The position numbers and the translations under genes are program-made. Below are positions 45,468-55,822 of a stretch of 64,000 bases of DNA, one piece after another. A model generated the notes under the pieces. The model saw nothing but the letters and a program-made list of their open reading frames with translations. It was not told the origin of the DNA and searched no databases. Origin of the DNA: Aliagarivorans marinus DSM 23064 (GTDB lineage: Bacteria; Pseudomonadota; Gammaproteobacteria; Enterobacterales; Celerinatantimonadaceae); the NCBI RefSeq assembly GCF_000429485.1, contig NZ_AUBY01000016.1, forward strand, positions 97,209 to 161,208. The letters are read 5' to 3'. How positions within the stretch are numbered: the stretch's first letter is position 1; each line of letters starts with the position of its first letter.

Positions 45468-46280
45468 TTAGATAAAGGCCTTACGACAACGTGCTGAGAC
45501 CCACTCGGAAAACACCACCGTTGCCAGAATCGAGATAAAGATCAGCGATACCTGCGGCCACGCCAGTGTTGCCAAAGACTCATTCAGGCGTAAACCAATG
45601 CCGCCAGCGCCCACCAAACCCAGTACGGTGGACTCACGGATGTTGATGTCCCAGCGGAAGATGGTGGTGCCGATAAAGGTCGGCATAATCTGTGGAACTA
45701 CCGCGTAATCGAGGATCTGCATAGGGCTTGCGCCAGTGGCTGTGATGGCCGACACCTGAGTGGTGTTAATCTCTTCGATGGCCTCGTACATCAGTTTGGC
45801 CACAAAACCGATCGAGCGAAGTGCGATGGCGATGATACCCGCCAGTAGGCCGGGCCCCATGATAGCAACCAATAGTAGCGCCCAAATCAGCGAGTTAATC
45901 GAGCGGCTGGCAGCAATCACAAACAGCGCGATGGGCCGAACAAGCAGCTGGCTAGGCGTGGTGTTGCGCGCGGCCAAAAAGGCCACTGGGATAGCCATTA
46001 CTACACCGAGCGCGGTACCAAGGGTGGCGATATTAATGGTGTCCCACAGCGGTTGCCAGAGGCGCTCCATATATGACCAACGGGGAGGCCACATACGCGA
46101 GCTGATATCGGCGAATTGATTGGGCGCGTCGGTGACAAAGTACCACAGTGTCTGGTGGTTCATCTGTTGCCAGCAAAACACACACAGCACTACAAAGCTC
46201 AGCCATGCTAGCCAGCTCAGCAGTCGCTGAGTGCGGCTGTGTTTTTCCCACTGCTGGGGGTAATCGTTGATGTTCAACAT
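45468..46280 (-). CDS. phnE: Phosphonate/phosphate-type ABC permease PhnE (second copy)
   Basis: A 270-residue permease of the PhnE family, five to six TM segments. It ends in the typical RESTVLGLVGAGGIGLRLNESLATLAWPQVSLI, and EEINTTQVSAITATGASPMQILDYAVVPQIMP is the ATPase-contact (EAA) loop. It pairs with the upstream PhnE to form a heterodimeric channel. It lies 11 bp after the first phnE and is the last gene of the operon. Confidence 0.92.
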   Translation of the reverse strand: MLNINDYPQQWEKHSRTQRLLSWLAWLSFVVLCVFCWQQMNHQTLWYFVTDAPNQFADISSRMWPPRWSYMERLWQPLWDTINIATLGTALGVVMAIPVAFLAARNTTPSQLLVRPIALFVIAASRSINSLIWALLLVAIMGPGLLAGIIAIALRSIGFVAKLMYEAIEEINTTQVSAITATGASPMQILDYAVVPQIMPTFIGTTIFRWDINIRESTVLGLVGAGGIGLRLNESLATLAWPQVSLIFISILATVVFSEWVSARCRKAFI

Positions 46281-46291
46281 TGGCGATGCTC

Positions 46292-47098
46292 CTAGTGAAT
46301 GCGTTTACGGATCTGGCCGGAGGCAAACTCTGCCAACATAACCAGCAGGATAATCACCAATAGGATCGCGGCGGCCGAGTCATACTCGTAGCGGTCCATG
46401 GCGGTGTTCAAGGTGGCGCCGATACCGCCAGCACCAACGATGCCGATCACCGCTGATTCGCGGAAGTTGATATCAAGTCGGTACAAGCTAAGGCCAATCA
46501 GCCTAGGCATCACTTGTGGCTGCACCGCATAGTTCACCTGCTGCAGCCAGTTAGCGCCGGTAGCACGCATGGCGGTGAGCGATGCCGGGTCGATCTCTTC
46601 TATCTCTTCGGCAAATAACTTGGCCAGAAAGCCAATGGTGGCGAAGGTCAGCGTAACAAAACCGGCAAAGGCGCCGAAGCCGAACAAGGCCACACAGAGA
46701 ATCGCGATGATGATCTCTTGAAAGCTTCGAGCGATGGCGATAAAGCTGCGGCAGAACAGATACACCGGCGTGGGTGCCAAATTACGCGCCGAGCCCAAGC
46801 CGAAAGGGATCGACAAGATCACACCTGCGACGGTGGCGCACAGGGTCATGGTCAGACTTTCATAGATGCCATCGACAATATTGCTCCAGCGGCTGGTGAA
46901 ATCGGGGTTAAGAAAAGCTTGGACAAAGCGCCAACCGCGCTCGCCACCTTCCCACACCCGTTGCCAGTTGACCTCAACCGAGTCGAAGGCAAAAAACAGA
47001 TACACCGCAGCCAACAGCCACAGGCCGTAACGAATACTGGGGGTGCTAATCAGTGGCGGTTTACGCCAGGTAGTTGGGTAATCTGAGGCTGACTGCAT
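46292..47098 (-). CDS. phnE: Phosphonate/phosphate-type ABC permease PhnE (first copy)
   Basis: A 268-residue PhnE-family permease similar in layout to the second one. The EAA loop is EEIDPASLTAMRATGANWLQQVNYAVQPQVMP, and RESAVIGIVGAGGIGATLNTAMDRYEYD is near the end. Its start overlaps the phnC stop by one base. Two unlike PhnE permeases are common in phosphate-starvation phosphonate importers. Confidence 0.92.
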   Translation of the reverse strand: MQSASDYPTTWRKPPLISTPSIRYGLWLLAAVYLFFAFDSVEVNWQRVWEGGERGWRFVQAFLNPDFTSRWSNIVDGIYESLTMTLCATVAGVILSIPFGLGSARNLAPTPVYLFCRSFIAIARSFQEIIIAILCVALFGFGAFAGFVTLTFATIGFLAKLFAEEIEEIDPASLTAMRATGANWLQQVNYAVQPQVMPRLIGLSLYRLDINFRESAVIGIVGAGGIGATLNTAMDRYEYDSAAAILLVIILLVMLAEFASGQIRKRIH

Positions 47099-47898
47099 TA
47101 CGCAATCTCCCGCAGTGTCTCGAGCTCTTGCTCTTGCTGCTCGGTTTGGTTCCAGTCTTCTTCGCCGTAGATCAGGGTAAGCACCGAGTCATCCAGTTGC
47201 TGGGGCTTGCCATCGAACACCACCACGCCCTGTTGCAGGCCGATGATCCGCTTAACAAACATCTTGGCTAGATTTACATCGTGAATGTTGATGATGGCAG
47301 GGAGACCACGTTCACTGCAGATCTCGCTAATAAGGCGCATCACCTGACGGGCGGTGCGCGGGTCGAGCGCAGCGGTGGGCTCGTCAATTAGCAGTAGCTC
47401 CGGGTCTTGTGCCAGTGCGCGGGCGATACCGACGCGTTGACGCTGGCCCCCGGAAAGCGCATCGACGCGCTTGTCAGCATGCTCGAGCAGGCCAACCCGG
47501 TCGAGTAGGGCATAGGCTTGTTGGATATCTTGCTCAGGGTACTTGCGTAGCAGGCTGCGCCAAAACGGTACATAGCCAAGGCGGCCTGAGAGCACGTTTT
47601 CCATTACGGTGAGGCGCTCAATCAGGGCGTATTCCTGAAATATCATTGCAATCTTTCTGCGCGCTTTACGCAGGCTTTGGCCACCGAGTTTGGTGAGATC
47701 CTGCTCTTTAAATAGCACCTGCCCATTGGTCGGGTTATTCAAGCGATTGATACAGCGGATCAGGGTGGATTTACCGGCACCAGACGGTCCTATCAAGCCG
47801 ACGATTTCGCCTGCTTGAACGTCGATGGTTACGTCGGTAAGTGCTTTGTCTTTGGCTGAGTAGTGCATACTCAGATTCTTTAGTTGCAAAGTGGCCAT
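47098..47898 (-). CDS. phnC: Phosphonate/phosphate-type ABC ATPase PhnC
   Basis: A 266-residue ATPase that powers the importer. Walker [10 protein letters not shown] is at residues 37-45, signature [15 protein letters not shown], Walker [12 protein letters not shown], and the H-loop His is in [13 protein letters not shown]. The C-terminus is Gln/Glu-rich ([13 protein letters not shown]). It lies 88 bp after phnD and overlaps phnE by one base. Confidence 0.94.
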   Translation of the reverse strand: MATLQLKNLSMHYSAKDKALTDVTIDVQAGEIVGLIGPSGAGKSTLIRCINRLNNPTNGQVLFKEQDLTKLGGQSLRKARRKIAMIFQEYALIERLTVMENVLSGRLGYVPFWRSLLRKYPEQDIQQAYALLDRVGLLEHADKRVDALSGGQRQRVGIARALAQDPELLLIDEPTAALDPRTARQVMRLISEICSERGLPAIINIHDVNLAKMFVKRIIGLQQGVVVFDGKPQQLDDSVLTLIYGEEDWNQTEQQEQELETLREIA

Positions 47899-47986
47899 TG
47901 GGTCTTTCCTGTCAGCGCCAGCTGACGTTTATTTACTAACAACAACGCCGCGACCGGGGCCGCGGCGTATTACGCGCTAATGCGGC

Positions 47987-48925
47987 TTAGCTACAGGTGT
48001 AAGACACACCATTTGCCGTATCGATGGTGCGAATCACTTCCCAGTGCTCTTGGTAAGTAATTGGAATGAACTGCGCTTCACCGTTGCGGGTGAACTCTTC
48101 TTGCAGCTTGGTGCCTTCCCAGTCGAAGCTGAAGAATGCATCACGGATCTGGTTTTGCAGGTCTTCGCTTAGGTTGTGTGCCACGCCGTAAGCAGTGGTC
48201 GGGAAGGTTTGTGAGGTGTAGATGGTTTTGATGTCATCTTGCTTAACCACACCACGGTCGAGCATACGACCCATGACTGAGTTAGCGATAGCCGCAGCGT
48301 CGTAGTCACGATGAGCTACACCGATAATCGAGTTGTCGTGAGCGCCTGAGAAGGCGGTGTCGAAGTCATCGCCTGGCTTCATACCAAACTCTGCATCCAG
48401 AATCGCAGAAGGTGCCTTGAAGCCTGAGTTCGAAGTTTGCGAGGTGAACGCCACCTTTTTACCTTTCAGGTCTTCAACCGCATCGATGCCGTTGCTTGGG
48501 TGGGTGATGATTTCCATTTCGTAACCAAATGAGCCGTCTTCAGCAGCCATAATGGTGAAAGGCACGAAGCCTGCGCAGTTTACGGCAAGTGGGGTTGAGC
48601 CAGTGTTGAACCCAGCAACGTGCAGGCGACCAGCGCGCATCGCTTCGATTTGCGCGGCGTTGTTTTGAACGGGGAAGAAGCGCACATCTTTACCGGTTTT
48701 CTCGCTCAGGTGAGCCAGAAAATCGCTCCATACATCGGCGTATACCGCAGGATCTTCAACCGGGGTGTAGGCAAAGATCAGGGTGTTTGGATCAACCTGT
48801 TGCGACGCGCTTGGCAGATCAGCAGTCAGGTTGCCTGAGGTATCTTGGTAGCGAGCGTCCAGGCTTGAAGCCGCGGTGGTTGCAGATACTGCAAGCGCAG
48901 CCAGAGTTAACGCAAACTTTTTCAT
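47987..48925 (-). CDS. phnD: Phosphonate/phosphate-type periplasmic binding protein PhnD
   Basis: A 312-residue binding protein with a signal peptide (MKKFALTLAALAVSATTAA). The family motifs are LIFAYTPVEDPAVYADVWSDFLAHL, AAQIEAMRAGRLHVAGFNTGSTP (ligand-binding Ser/Thr) and KVAFTSQTSNSGFKAP. The ligand is probably a phosphonate, phosphite or phosphate; the family cannot settle which. First gene of phnDCEE. A three-repeat Pho box and a -10 element stand upstream, so the operon should respond to phosphate starvation. Confidence 0.93.
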   Translation of the reverse strand: MKKFALTLAALAVSATTAASSLDARYQDTSGNLTADLPSASQQVDPNTLIFAYTPVEDPAVYADVWSDFLAHLSEKTGKDVRFFPVQNNAAQIEAMRAGRLHVAGFNTGSTPLAVNCAGFVPFTIMAAEDGSFGYEMEIITHPSNGIDAVEDLKGKKVAFTSQTSNSGFKAPSAILDAEFGMKPGDDFDTAFSGAHDNSIIGVAHRDYDAAAIANSVMGRMLDRGVVKQDDIKTIYTSQTFPTTAYGVAHNLSEDLQNQIRDAFFSFDWEGTKLQEEFTRNGEAQFIPITYQEHWEVIRTIDTANGVSYTCS

Positions 48926-48980
48926 TCGTGTGTCCTTTGCGGATTTAGTTTAAATGCAGCGCGGACTATAGAAGGCTGTT

Positions 48981-49009
48981 ATGACAGATATGCGTCAGTA
49001 AGATGTCAG
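48981..49009 (-). promoter_or_regulatory. Pho box (three tandem PhoB half-sites) of the phn operon
   Basis: On the minus strand three 7-mers stand in exact 11-bp register: CTGACAT (49003-49009), CTGACGC (48992-48998) and CTGTCAT (48981-48987), with 4-nt A/T-rich spacers. The consensus half-site is CTGTCAT. A -10-like TATAGT (48965-48970) lies 10 nt downstream, the usual arrangement in which PhoB replaces the -35 contact. It ends 56 bp before phnD. Confidence 0.8.
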
Positions 49010-49174
49010 AAATATGTACGTGAGATGAGTGTAACTTTATGAAATCACGAATATTTTATAATTCTTACGGCGAGCGCTTACCTATCTGGTCAAACCTGAT
49101 TGCGTACTGAGGAAAAGGTGATAAAGCATTGATGTGCGATCGCGGTTACCTTGTTGGTTAAAATGTGACCGCGA

Positions 49175-51988
49175 TCAGTTGTAGATAAAGCGCCCGCTGG
49201 AGCGATGGAATTGCTGACGCTCATCGATATGCTTACCGGCTTCATGGGGGTGGGCCTGGATCGGCGTTGGCTCGCCCTCTTGGCCATAGCTGTAAACAAT
49301 AAGCCTGTCGCGCTGTTTACCCTTGAGCTCGACCATAAATTTGACCACCTCGGCACGCTCGAGCGCCAGTACCTCCTTGGCAACCCGTTCGCGTTGGCAA
49401 AACTGATAATCTTTGTTGCCGATACTGGTCCAGAAGCGCTTAGCGCGGGTGCGCATATTGCTCTCGGTCTCCAGGATTTGGCTGACTAGCCCTTGTTTGC
49501 TTTGCTGCCACTGCAGATCGCTCAGTTGGAAGGTCAGCACCGGGAACTCGTCGAGGAACTCATTGATCGCATCGAGCAGGGTTTGTGGGGTGCCATGGGG
49601 CGACTGCACGTAAAAGATCAAACCGGGGTGGCGGTTGAGCGGCAGGTTACCACTACCGACGATATACCCTAATTGCTGACGGGTACGCAGCTCATGGAAG
49701 AACGGCGAACTCATGATGTGATTGGTTAGGGTAAATAAGGCGATATCTTTCGCATCGCAGCCGGCACTTTGGTAGTAGATCATCAAGGCGGCATCACTTT
49801 GCTGGCAATTCACCTGATAGAGCAGCGGCCCTTTACCCTGAATGCTCACCAACTGACGCGGGGTCTCGTTGGTGGGAATGGCATAGGGGGCGCCTTCTTG
49901 CTTGATGTAATCGGCCAAGTGCTCGATTTGCTCGCTCGGCCAGTTGCCGTAGGCCAACACCTCGAGGTGCACATGCTGATAGAGCTGGTCGATAAAGGTA
50001 GGTAGCTCCACTAACTCCAAATCATCCAAAGCCTCCAGTAGTTCGGCGGGCGGCGGGTTATTCGGCTGTAGCAGGGCACTAAGCTGGTTGAACAGCTGAT
50101 TGATCGGTTTGGCTTGTTGCTGGTTGCGCCAGTGGCGCAGAAGTTGTTTCTTGATAACGGCGAAACGCTTTTCATCGAAATAACCGAAACGGCGGTTGGA
50201 GAGGATCATCTCCAGCAAGGTCACTTGTTTGTCGCTAAAACCTGATAGATGCAGGGTAAAGCCACCTTGGTGGGCATAGAGCTGATAGCCCATGCCTGCT
50301 ATCTCTGCTTGATAGGTGATCTCGCTGAGGTGATCAAGCAGCAGTTCCACCACCAAACGGGTGCAGGCGATGTTGCGAATTGAGGCGACCGCAAACGCTG
50401 AATCAATAGAGATATAAAGATGCCCCTTGGGCACCTTAAACTCGCTCTCACGGGCCAGCCACAGCCGAAAGCCGCTTTCTTCGACCAACAACTGTGGCAC
50501 CGCTGCGGCAGATCCCACGCTCTCCAGTTGCGGGCTGTTGAAGCTGATAAAGGGGTTGGCAGGCGGCAGCGCTACGCCTTCCAGCGGTTTTGGGTTACGC
50601 CAGCGCGCCAGCTGCTCGTCACCGAACTCGCGCACACTGTAGGGGGTGTGATACCACTTGGCGACTTGGTCATGCATGATGCCCTTGGCCACCAAGGTCA
50701 TGCGCATGTTGTCGACGGTGAGCTTGCCCAGACAGGCCTTGATTAACTCCGCGTCGAACTGCTCCATGGCATAATCGCCATAGATCAGATCTTCCTCAGG
50801 ATAGTACTGCAGGTTCATCACCAGGTGGGAGGCTAAATCCAGCGGGCGGCTTTGCTCTTGGTATGAGAAGGCGCGCTGCATGACCTGGGATTTTTCCTGA
50901 TAGCGCCAGTCTTGCATCCCTTCTTTCGCGATGAGCTGGAAGTAGGCAAAACAGCTTTCGATCACATCGTCGATGTAGCCCAAGCCTTCTTCAGTGAGGT
51001 TAAAGCTGACACAAAACTCTTTGAAGTTACTGCCGCTCACACCACCGCCTGCAGCCATGGCATTGATGAGACCGGCATGACGCAGCTTGGCGATCAAACT
51101 GCCATGCCCTTCATAGCCAATCAAATTAGACAAGTAGGTCAGTGGCTTACAGCGATACAGCGGCATCATGTTATCGAAGGCAAAGCTTAGGGTGAGTTTA
51201 CGCAACTCTTTTTGCGGTTCGATACAGATGCCAACGCTTTGGTGCTCCTCGAGATACAGGGGAGGCAACTCGCGCTTGGTGAAATCATGGTTGGGGATCA
51301 CGGCAAAGAACTGCAACGCGAGCCGTTCGAGTTCAGACAGCGGTAGGTCACTGATTAACACCAGGCTCATCAAGTTGGCGGAGTAGTGCTGCTGATAGAA
51401 GGCTAACAGGTCATCGCGCACTTGGCTGTCTGGCGTATCTGAGAGGGTATCCAGGCTGCCCACCGAGAATTTGGAGAAGGGGTGGGCGGGGTTGACCGTC
51501 TCTTTATGTACTTGGTAGTTGCGACGCGCTTCGTCGTTTAGTTTGAGTCGATATTCGGAATCAACCGCTTGGCGCTCGCGGTCGACCAGTTCGGCATCGA
51601 AGGTGGGGCAGATGAAAAACGCGCTAAAGCGCGCCAGTGCCTGCTCGTAGAACGGTGTGTCGATATCGAAAAAGTAGTTGGTATGTTCGGTGCCAGTCCA
51701 GGCATTGTTGCTGCCGCCGTGGCGGCTGATGAACTCTTGATATTCGCCCGGCTTGGGGAAGTGCTCGGTCCCAAGAAACAACATATGTTCGAGAAAATGC
51801 GCGAGGCCTTCGCGCTCAGCGGGATCATCAAAATGGCCAACGTTAACCGCTAAGGCGGCGGCGGAATTTTGCGCTTCGGGATCATGGACCAGCAACACTT
51901 TGATCTGGTTATCCAAGTGTAAATGAAGATACTGTTTGTGATCATTCGGGCTGAGTCGCAAGGTTCCCTCCGCAATTTGCGCAATCAA
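49175..51988 (-). CDS. Insulinase-family (M16) zinc protease, pitrilysin-like, without signal peptide
   Basis: A 937-residue M16A peptidase of the protease III/insulysin type with four M16 repeats. The inverted zinc motif HFLEH is at residues 64-68, and the distal Glu lies in the region RQAVDSEYRLKLND (about residue 145). The middle and C-terminal domains include LFTLTNHIMSSPFFHELRTRQQLGYIVGSGNLPL. E. coli pitrilysin is periplasmic, but here the N-terminus (MIAQIAEGTLRLSPNDHKQY) has no signal peptide, so the enzyme should be cytosolic. It degrades medium-size peptides. Divergent from sixA. Confidence 0.92.
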   Translation of the reverse strand: MIAQIAEGTLRLSPNDHKQYLHLHLDNQIKVLLVHDPEAQNSAAALAVNVGHFDDPAEREGLAHFLEHMLFLGTEHFPKPGEYQEFISRHGGSNNAWTGTEHTNYFFDIDTPFYEQALARFSAFFICPTFDAELVDRERQAVDSEYRLKLNDEARRNYQVHKETVNPAHPFSKFSVGSLDTLSDTPDSQVRDDLLAFYQQHYSANLMSLVLISDLPLSELERLALQFFAVIPNHDFTKRELPPLYLEEHQSVGICIEPQKELRKLTLSFAFDNMMPLYRCKPLTYLSNLIGYEGHGSLIAKLRHAGLINAMAAGGGVSGSNFKEFCVSFNLTEEGLGYIDDVIESCFAYFQLIAKEGMQDWRYQEKSQVMQRAFSYQEQSRPLDLASHLVMNLQYYPEEDLIYGDYAMEQFDAELIKACLGKLTVDNMRMTLVAKGIMHDQVAKWYHTPYSVREFGDEQLARWRNPKPLEGVALPPANPFISFNSPQLESVGSAAAVPQLLVEESGFRLWLARESEFKVPKGHLYISIDSAFAVASIRNIACTRLVVELLLDHLSEITYQAEIAGMGYQLYAHQGGFTLHLSGFSDKQVTLLEMILSNRRFGYFDEKRFAVIKKQLLRHWRNQQQAKPINQLFNQLSALLQPNNPPPAELLEALDDLELVELPTFIDQLYQHVHLEVLAYGNWPSEQIEHLADYIKQEGAPYAIPTNETPRQLVSIQGKGPLLYQVNCQQSDAALMIYYQSAGCDAKDIALFTLTNHIMSSPFFHELRTRQQLGYIVGSGNLPLNRHPGLIFYVQSPHGTPQTLLDAINEFLDEFPVLTFQLSDLQWQQSKQGLVSQILETESNMRTRAKRFWTSIGNKDYQFCQRERVAKEVLALERAEVVKFMVELKGKQRDRLIVYSYGQEGEPTPIQAHPHEAGKHIDERQQFHRSSGRFIYN

Positions 51989-52205
51989 ATGATTATCAGT
52001 CGGCCACTCGCTTCTTGCAATCTAATCGCGACAGATTTTTTCACTTATTTCAGCAAGATCGATGAAAAACGCGAACTAGAAACCCCCGACTTTGGTCTAA
52101 TCATGGTGGCAGTTGATTGCAATGTTAACAACAATTGACCGTTGTTATTTACATTTGCCGTTCGGGCTATGATGATAGTAGGCAGATTTAGTTAGGTGCA
52201 GCGAT

Positions 52206-52676
52206 ATGCAAGTATTTATCATGCGTCATGGCGAAGCGGAAATGTACGCCAGTAGTGATGCAAAGCGCGAGTTGACAGAGCAGGGCCGACAAGACGTGGC
52301 AAACATGGGCCTTCAGCTAGCCAAGCAGATTGACACTCTTGATTATGCCCTGGTGAGCCCCTATATGCGTGCGCAGCAGACTTGGCAGGTGTTGAAGGAT
52401 ATTCTGCCAGCCTGTAAGCAGGTCATTCCCATGGAAGAGCTGATCCCCTCTGGCGACGAGGTGTCGGTGGCCGGTTTGATTGAAGAGCTGGCGCGCGAGC
52501 ATACCAACGCCAATATCATCGTGGTGTCGCACTTGCCGCTGGTTGGCTATCTGGTAGAAGCGCTGTGCCCCGGCGCAGGCTCTCCGCTGTTTAGCACCGC
52601 CGCTATCGCGCAAGTCGATCTCAACGAAGAGCCGACCTTGGTGGCGGTCACTCATCCTTATATGCTTAAAAATTAA
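52206..52676 (+). CDS. sixA: Phosphohistidine phosphatase SixA
   Basis: A 156-residue histidine phosphatase that removes phosphate from phosphohistidines, such as the HPt domain of ArcB or the nitrogen PTS. The catalytic MRHGEAE (Arg7-His8) is at the N-terminus. The phosphate Arg is in VSPYMRAQQTW and the second His in VVSHLPLVGYL. The chain is close to E. coli SixA (161) in length. Start ATG at 52206 with TTAGGTGCAGCG upstream. It stands next to the M16 protease and the smrB-prmB block. Confidence 0.93.
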   Translation: MQVFIMRHGEAEMYASSDAKRELTEQGRQDVANMGLQLAKQIDTLDYALVSPYMRAQQTWQVLKDILPACKQVIPMEELIPSGDEVSVAGLIEELAREHTNANIIVVSHLPLVGYLVEALCPGAGSPLFSTAAIAQVDLNEEPTLVAVTHPYMLKN

Positions 52677-52841
52677 GCACCCGTGAAGTGCGGTGAAACT
52701 TATCGAGTTCCCCGCGGGTCAGATAAAATCATAGAAGTGCGATCTCTAAGACGGAAATAACACCACGGGTGAGCTTTGCTTAGGAGGGCGGCACTTTCGC
52801 TGATAAATTAATCCGCACTATTAGAAGAATCAGGCGCAATA

Positions 52842-53054
52842 ATGAAAATATTTTCCCGCTATTCGCCGCGACGAATAGCCCGCTATGTGAAGGCTTTTTT
52901 CAAAGGACGTATCTACATCAAGGGCCGTGGGGCGTACCAGTTCGACAACGGCAAGTTATTCAACCTACCTAATCACACCACCGAGAAACACCGTTCAACG
53001 GTTGCGGAAGTGAACCAGCAAATCGATAAGTTCAACGACGACAAAGCGGCCTAG
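52842..53054 (+). CDS. Conserved-looking small basic protein
   Basis: A 70-residue basic protein (MKIFSRYSPRRIARYVKAFFKGRIYIKGRGAYQF...), with a short amphipathic basic N-terminal helix, a beta-hairpin-like FDNGKLFNLPNHTTEKH and a C-terminal helix. I do not know its function. Small genes like it occur near smrB in relatives as far as I recall. Its stop codon is inside the arm of a terminator palindrome. Confidence 0.65.
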   Translation: MKIFSRYSPRRIARYVKAFFKGRIYIKGRGAYQFDNGKLFNLPNHTTEKHRSTVAEVNQQIDKFNDDKAA

Positions 53055-53062
53055 GCCGCTTT
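53043..53062. terminator. Bidirectional terminator hairpin
   Basis: AAAGCGGCCTAGGCCGCTTT is a perfect palindrome that includes the stop codon of the small gene. It separates it from smrB on the other strand. The T-tract is short. Confidence 0.65.
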
Positions 53063-53098
53063 GCTCTTACTGGCTCCCCTGGGAGCTAAACAGCAATG

Positions 53099-53632
53099 CT
53101 ATTCCTTTAACGGCAGCAATACCAGCAAGGCGCTGTTGCCGCCGTGCTCCTTCGGCGCTTGATGAAAGGCCAACACCTCGGGATGTTGGGCCAGCCAGCG
53201 CGGAACCGCCGATTGCAGTATCCGTTGCCCATGGCCGTGCATAATCGAGGCAACTTGGTAGTGCTGTTGTTGGCACTCCACTAACAGCGCGGCGATTTCC
53301 AACTTGGCTTGCTGTTGGGTCAGGCCGTGCAAGTCCAGAAAGATTTCTGGCGGGTAGTCACCACGGCGCAGTTTTTTCAGCTCGAAAGGGTCGCACTGAT
53401 CGCTATGCCAGCGCATTGGTCCCTCAGAAGGCAGGTGAGGATGGTACTCATCCGAGAAAAAGAAGCTGGTTTGGTCAATCTTTGCCCGACGTTGCTTTTG
53501 CTGCTGCGCTTGGGTGTGTTTTTGCTTGATTCGCTGTCGCTCAGGACTTATTTTATCCTGCTTTATCTGACGAACTCCCTGCATCGCTTCTTGAAAGCTG
53601 TTAAAGGTATCGTCTTTTGGATCTGTCATCAT
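53099..53632 (-). CDS. smrB: Ribosome rescue endonuclease SmrB
   Basis: A 177-residue Smr-domain nuclease that cuts mRNA at collided ribosomes. Start ATG at 53632 or 53629 with GAGAG just upstream; an in-frame ATG at 53665 is less likely. The N-terminal helix ([17 protein letters not shown]) is the ribosome-binding arm. The Smr core has [20 protein letters not shown], the catalytic-loop [10 protein letters not shown] and [21 protein letters not shown]. Divergent from prmB with a short shared promoter region, the same pairing as in E. coli. Confidence 0.93.
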   Translation of the reverse strand: MMTDPKDDTFNSFQEAMQGVRQIKQDKISPERQRIKQKHTQAQQQKQRRAKIDQTSFFFSDEYHPHLPSEGPMRWHSDQCDPFELKKLRRGDYPPEIFLDLHGLTQQQAKLEIAALLVECQQQHYQVASIMHGHGQRILQSAVPRWLAQHPEVLAFHQAPKEHGGNSALLVLLPLKE

Positions 53633-53687
53633 TTCTCTCGGTGCTAGACTCGCAACAGCGGGCATTGTACTGAATCTGGAGGCCAGT

Positions 53688-54617
53688 TTGGAAAAGATCT
53701 TTATTGAAGAAGCCGTTGAAGAGCTTCATACCATTCAGGATATGCTGCGTTGGGCGGTAAGTCGCTTTAACGACGCGGGCATCTTCTATGGCCACGGAAC
53801 GGACAACGCCTGGGATGAAGCGGTACAGCTGATCCTGCCAAGTTTGCACTTGCCGCTGGACATCGACCCGGGTGTGCGCCACTCGCGTCTGACCAAGCAA
53901 GAGCGTCAGCATTTGGTGGAACTGATCGTACGCCGGGTACACGAGCGCACCCCAGTGCCTTATCTGACCAACCAAAGCTGGTTTGCCGGCCTGCAATTTT
54001 ACGTAGATGAACGGGTGTTAGTGCCACGATCGCCATGCGCAGAGCTGATTGAGCAACGCTTTGAGCCTTGGGTGGTGAACGAGCCTACCCGAGTGCTGGA
54101 TCTGTGCACCGGCAGCGGCTGTATTGCCATCGCGTGTGCTTATGCCTTCCCCGAGGCGGAAGTGGACGCAGTGGATATCTCCGAAGATGCGCTGGCAGTG
54201 GCCGAGATCAACATCCAGGACCACGGTCTGGAGCAGCAGGTGATCCCGCTGCAATCGGACGGCTTTAAACAGCTAACCGGCCAACGCTACGACCTTATCG
54301 TGAGCAATCCGCCGTATGTGGACGCTGAAGATATGGCAAGCTTGCCGAGCGAGTTCCACCACGAGCCCGAGCTTGGCCTCGCCTCGGGGAACGACGGCCT
54401 AGAGCTAACTAAGCATATTCTGGCGCATGCCGCTGATCATCTGAACCCAGGTGGTTTGCTGTTTGTTGAAGTGGGCAACAGCCAAATTCATTTATCCGAG
54501 CAGTTCCCTGAGGTACCCTTTACCTGGATTGAATTTGCCCATGGTGGGCACGGTGTGTTCGCCATTAGCCGCGAGCAGCTGGTCGACGTAGCCGCTCAGT
54601 TTGACGGATTTAAGTAA
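53688..54617 (+). CDS. prmB: Ribosomal protein L3 N5-glutamine methyltransferase PrmB
   Basis: A 309-residue AdoMet-dependent methyltransferase that methylates a Gln of ribosomal protein L3. Start TTG at 53688 with GGAGG 5 nt upstream. AdoMet motif I is [17 protein letters not shown], the acidic motif is [11 protein letters not shown], and the catalytic NPPY is at [16 protein letters not shown]. The N-terminal helical domain is the HemK/PrmC type. It stands ahead of aroC, as in E. coli and Vibrio. Confidence 0.94.
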   Translation: MEKIFIEEAVEELHTIQDMLRWAVSRFNDAGIFYGHGTDNAWDEAVQLILPSLHLPLDIDPGVRHSRLTKQERQHLVELIVRRVHERTPVPYLTNQSWFAGLQFYVDERVLVPRSPCAELIEQRFEPWVVNEPTRVLDLCTGSGCIAIACAYAFPEAEVDAVDISEDALAVAEINIQDHGLEQQVIPLQSDGFKQLTGQRYDLIVSNPPYVDAEDMASLPSEFHHEPELGLASGNDGLELTKHILAHAADHLNPGGLLFVEVGNSQIHLSEQFPEVPFTWIEFAHGGHGVFAISREQLVDVAAQFDGFK

Positions 54618-54682
54618 GTCGACGCATTGAAGCGCTTTTGCAGGCAACAAATTAACGCATACAAGTAATAAAGGAAGTTGTA

Positions 54683-55771
54683 ATGGCGGGAAACAGTATT
54701 GGCCAATTATTCAGGGTATCGACCTTCGGCGAGAGCCATGGCCCTGCACTAGGTTGTGTTGTCGACGGATGTCCTCCGGGCGTCGAGATCGACGAGGCGA
54801 TGATTCAACACGATCTCGATCGCCGTCGGCCTGGTACCTCCCGCTATACCACCGCGCGCCGCGAACCCGATGAAGTGCGCATCCTTGGCGGTGTGTTTGA
54901 AGGGCAAACTACCGGTACCTCAATTGGCCTGTTGATTGAGAACACCGATCAGCGCTCCAAAGACTATTCCGCTATCAAAGACCTGTTCCGCCCCGGCCAT
55001 GCCGATTACACTTATCACCAAAAATATGGTGTACGCGATTATCGCGGTGGCGGTCGCTCGTCGGCGCGCGAAACGGCAATGCGGGTTGCTGCCGGTGCGA
55101 TTGCCAAGCAATACCTTAAGCAAACCTTTGGCATTGAGATTCGCGCCTACCTTAGCCAACTCGGCCCGATTGAAGCGGAAACTGTCGACTGGGAGCAAGT
55201 GGAACAGAACCCGTTCTTCTTCCCCGATGCCAGTAAGCTTGAACAACTCGACGAATACATGCGCCAACTGAAAAAAGATGGCGATTCGATTGGTGCCAAA
55301 CTCACCGTGGTTGCATCTGGCGTGCCAGTGGGCTTAGGTGAGCCGGTGTTTGATCGCCTCGATGCCGATATTGCCCATGCCTTAATGGGCATCAACGCGG
55401 TGAAAGGCGTTGAGATTGGCGATGGCTTTGGTGTCGTTAACCAACGTGGTAGTGAGCACCGCGATGAGCTAAACCCAGAAGGTTTTGCCAGCAACCACTC
55501 CGGTGGCGTGCTGGGCGGCATCTCTTCTGGTCAGGACATTGTCGCGCACATCGCGCTGAAGCCAACCTCATCGATTACCGTTCCAGGAAAAACCATTGAT
55601 AAGCAAGGGCAGAGCGCAGAGGTCATCACCAAAGGCCGTCACGACCCGTGTGTCGGCATCCGCGCGGTACCGATCGCCGAGGCAATGCTGGCGATCGTGC
55701 TGATGGATCACAGCCTGCGTCAGCGTGGTCAAAACGGCCATGTGCAGACCGAGACACCGGTACTGCGTTAA
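54683..55771 (+). CDS. aroC: Chorismate synthase AroC
   Basis: The last enzyme of the shikimate pathway, turning EPSP into chorismate with reduced FMN. 362 residues. All three family signatures are present: [18 protein letters not shown] near the start, [35 protein letters not shown], and the C-terminal [29 protein letters not shown] lies before the ATG. It follows prmB by 65 bp and is followed by epmC, probably one transcript. Confidence 0.97.
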   Translation: MAGNSIGQLFRVSTFGESHGPALGCVVDGCPPGVEIDEAMIQHDLDRRRPGTSRYTTARREPDEVRILGGVFEGQTTGTSIGLLIENTDQRSKDYSAIKDLFRPGHADYTYHQKYGVRDYRGGGRSSARETAMRVAAGAIAKQYLKQTFGIEIRAYLSQLGPIEAETVDWEQVEQNPFFFPDASKLEQLDEYMRQLKKDGDSIGAKLTVVASGVPVGLGEPVFDRLDADIAHALMGINAVKGVEIGDGFGVVNQRGSEHRDELNPEGFASNHSGGVLGGISSGQDIVAHIALKPTSSITVPGKTIDKQGQSAEVITKGRHDPCVGIRAVPIAEAMLAIVLMDHSLRQRGQNGHVQTETPVLR

Positions 55772-55822
55772 CGCTTAGCGGTAGTGGATTAGAGTCTGGA
55801 CAACAGAACGAGGGGAGAGGGC

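Noticed and set aside
51923..52138. Plus-strand 71-codon frame over the start of the M16 protease gene
   Set aside because: It overlaps the 5' end of a clear gene on the other strand and has no protein-like features.
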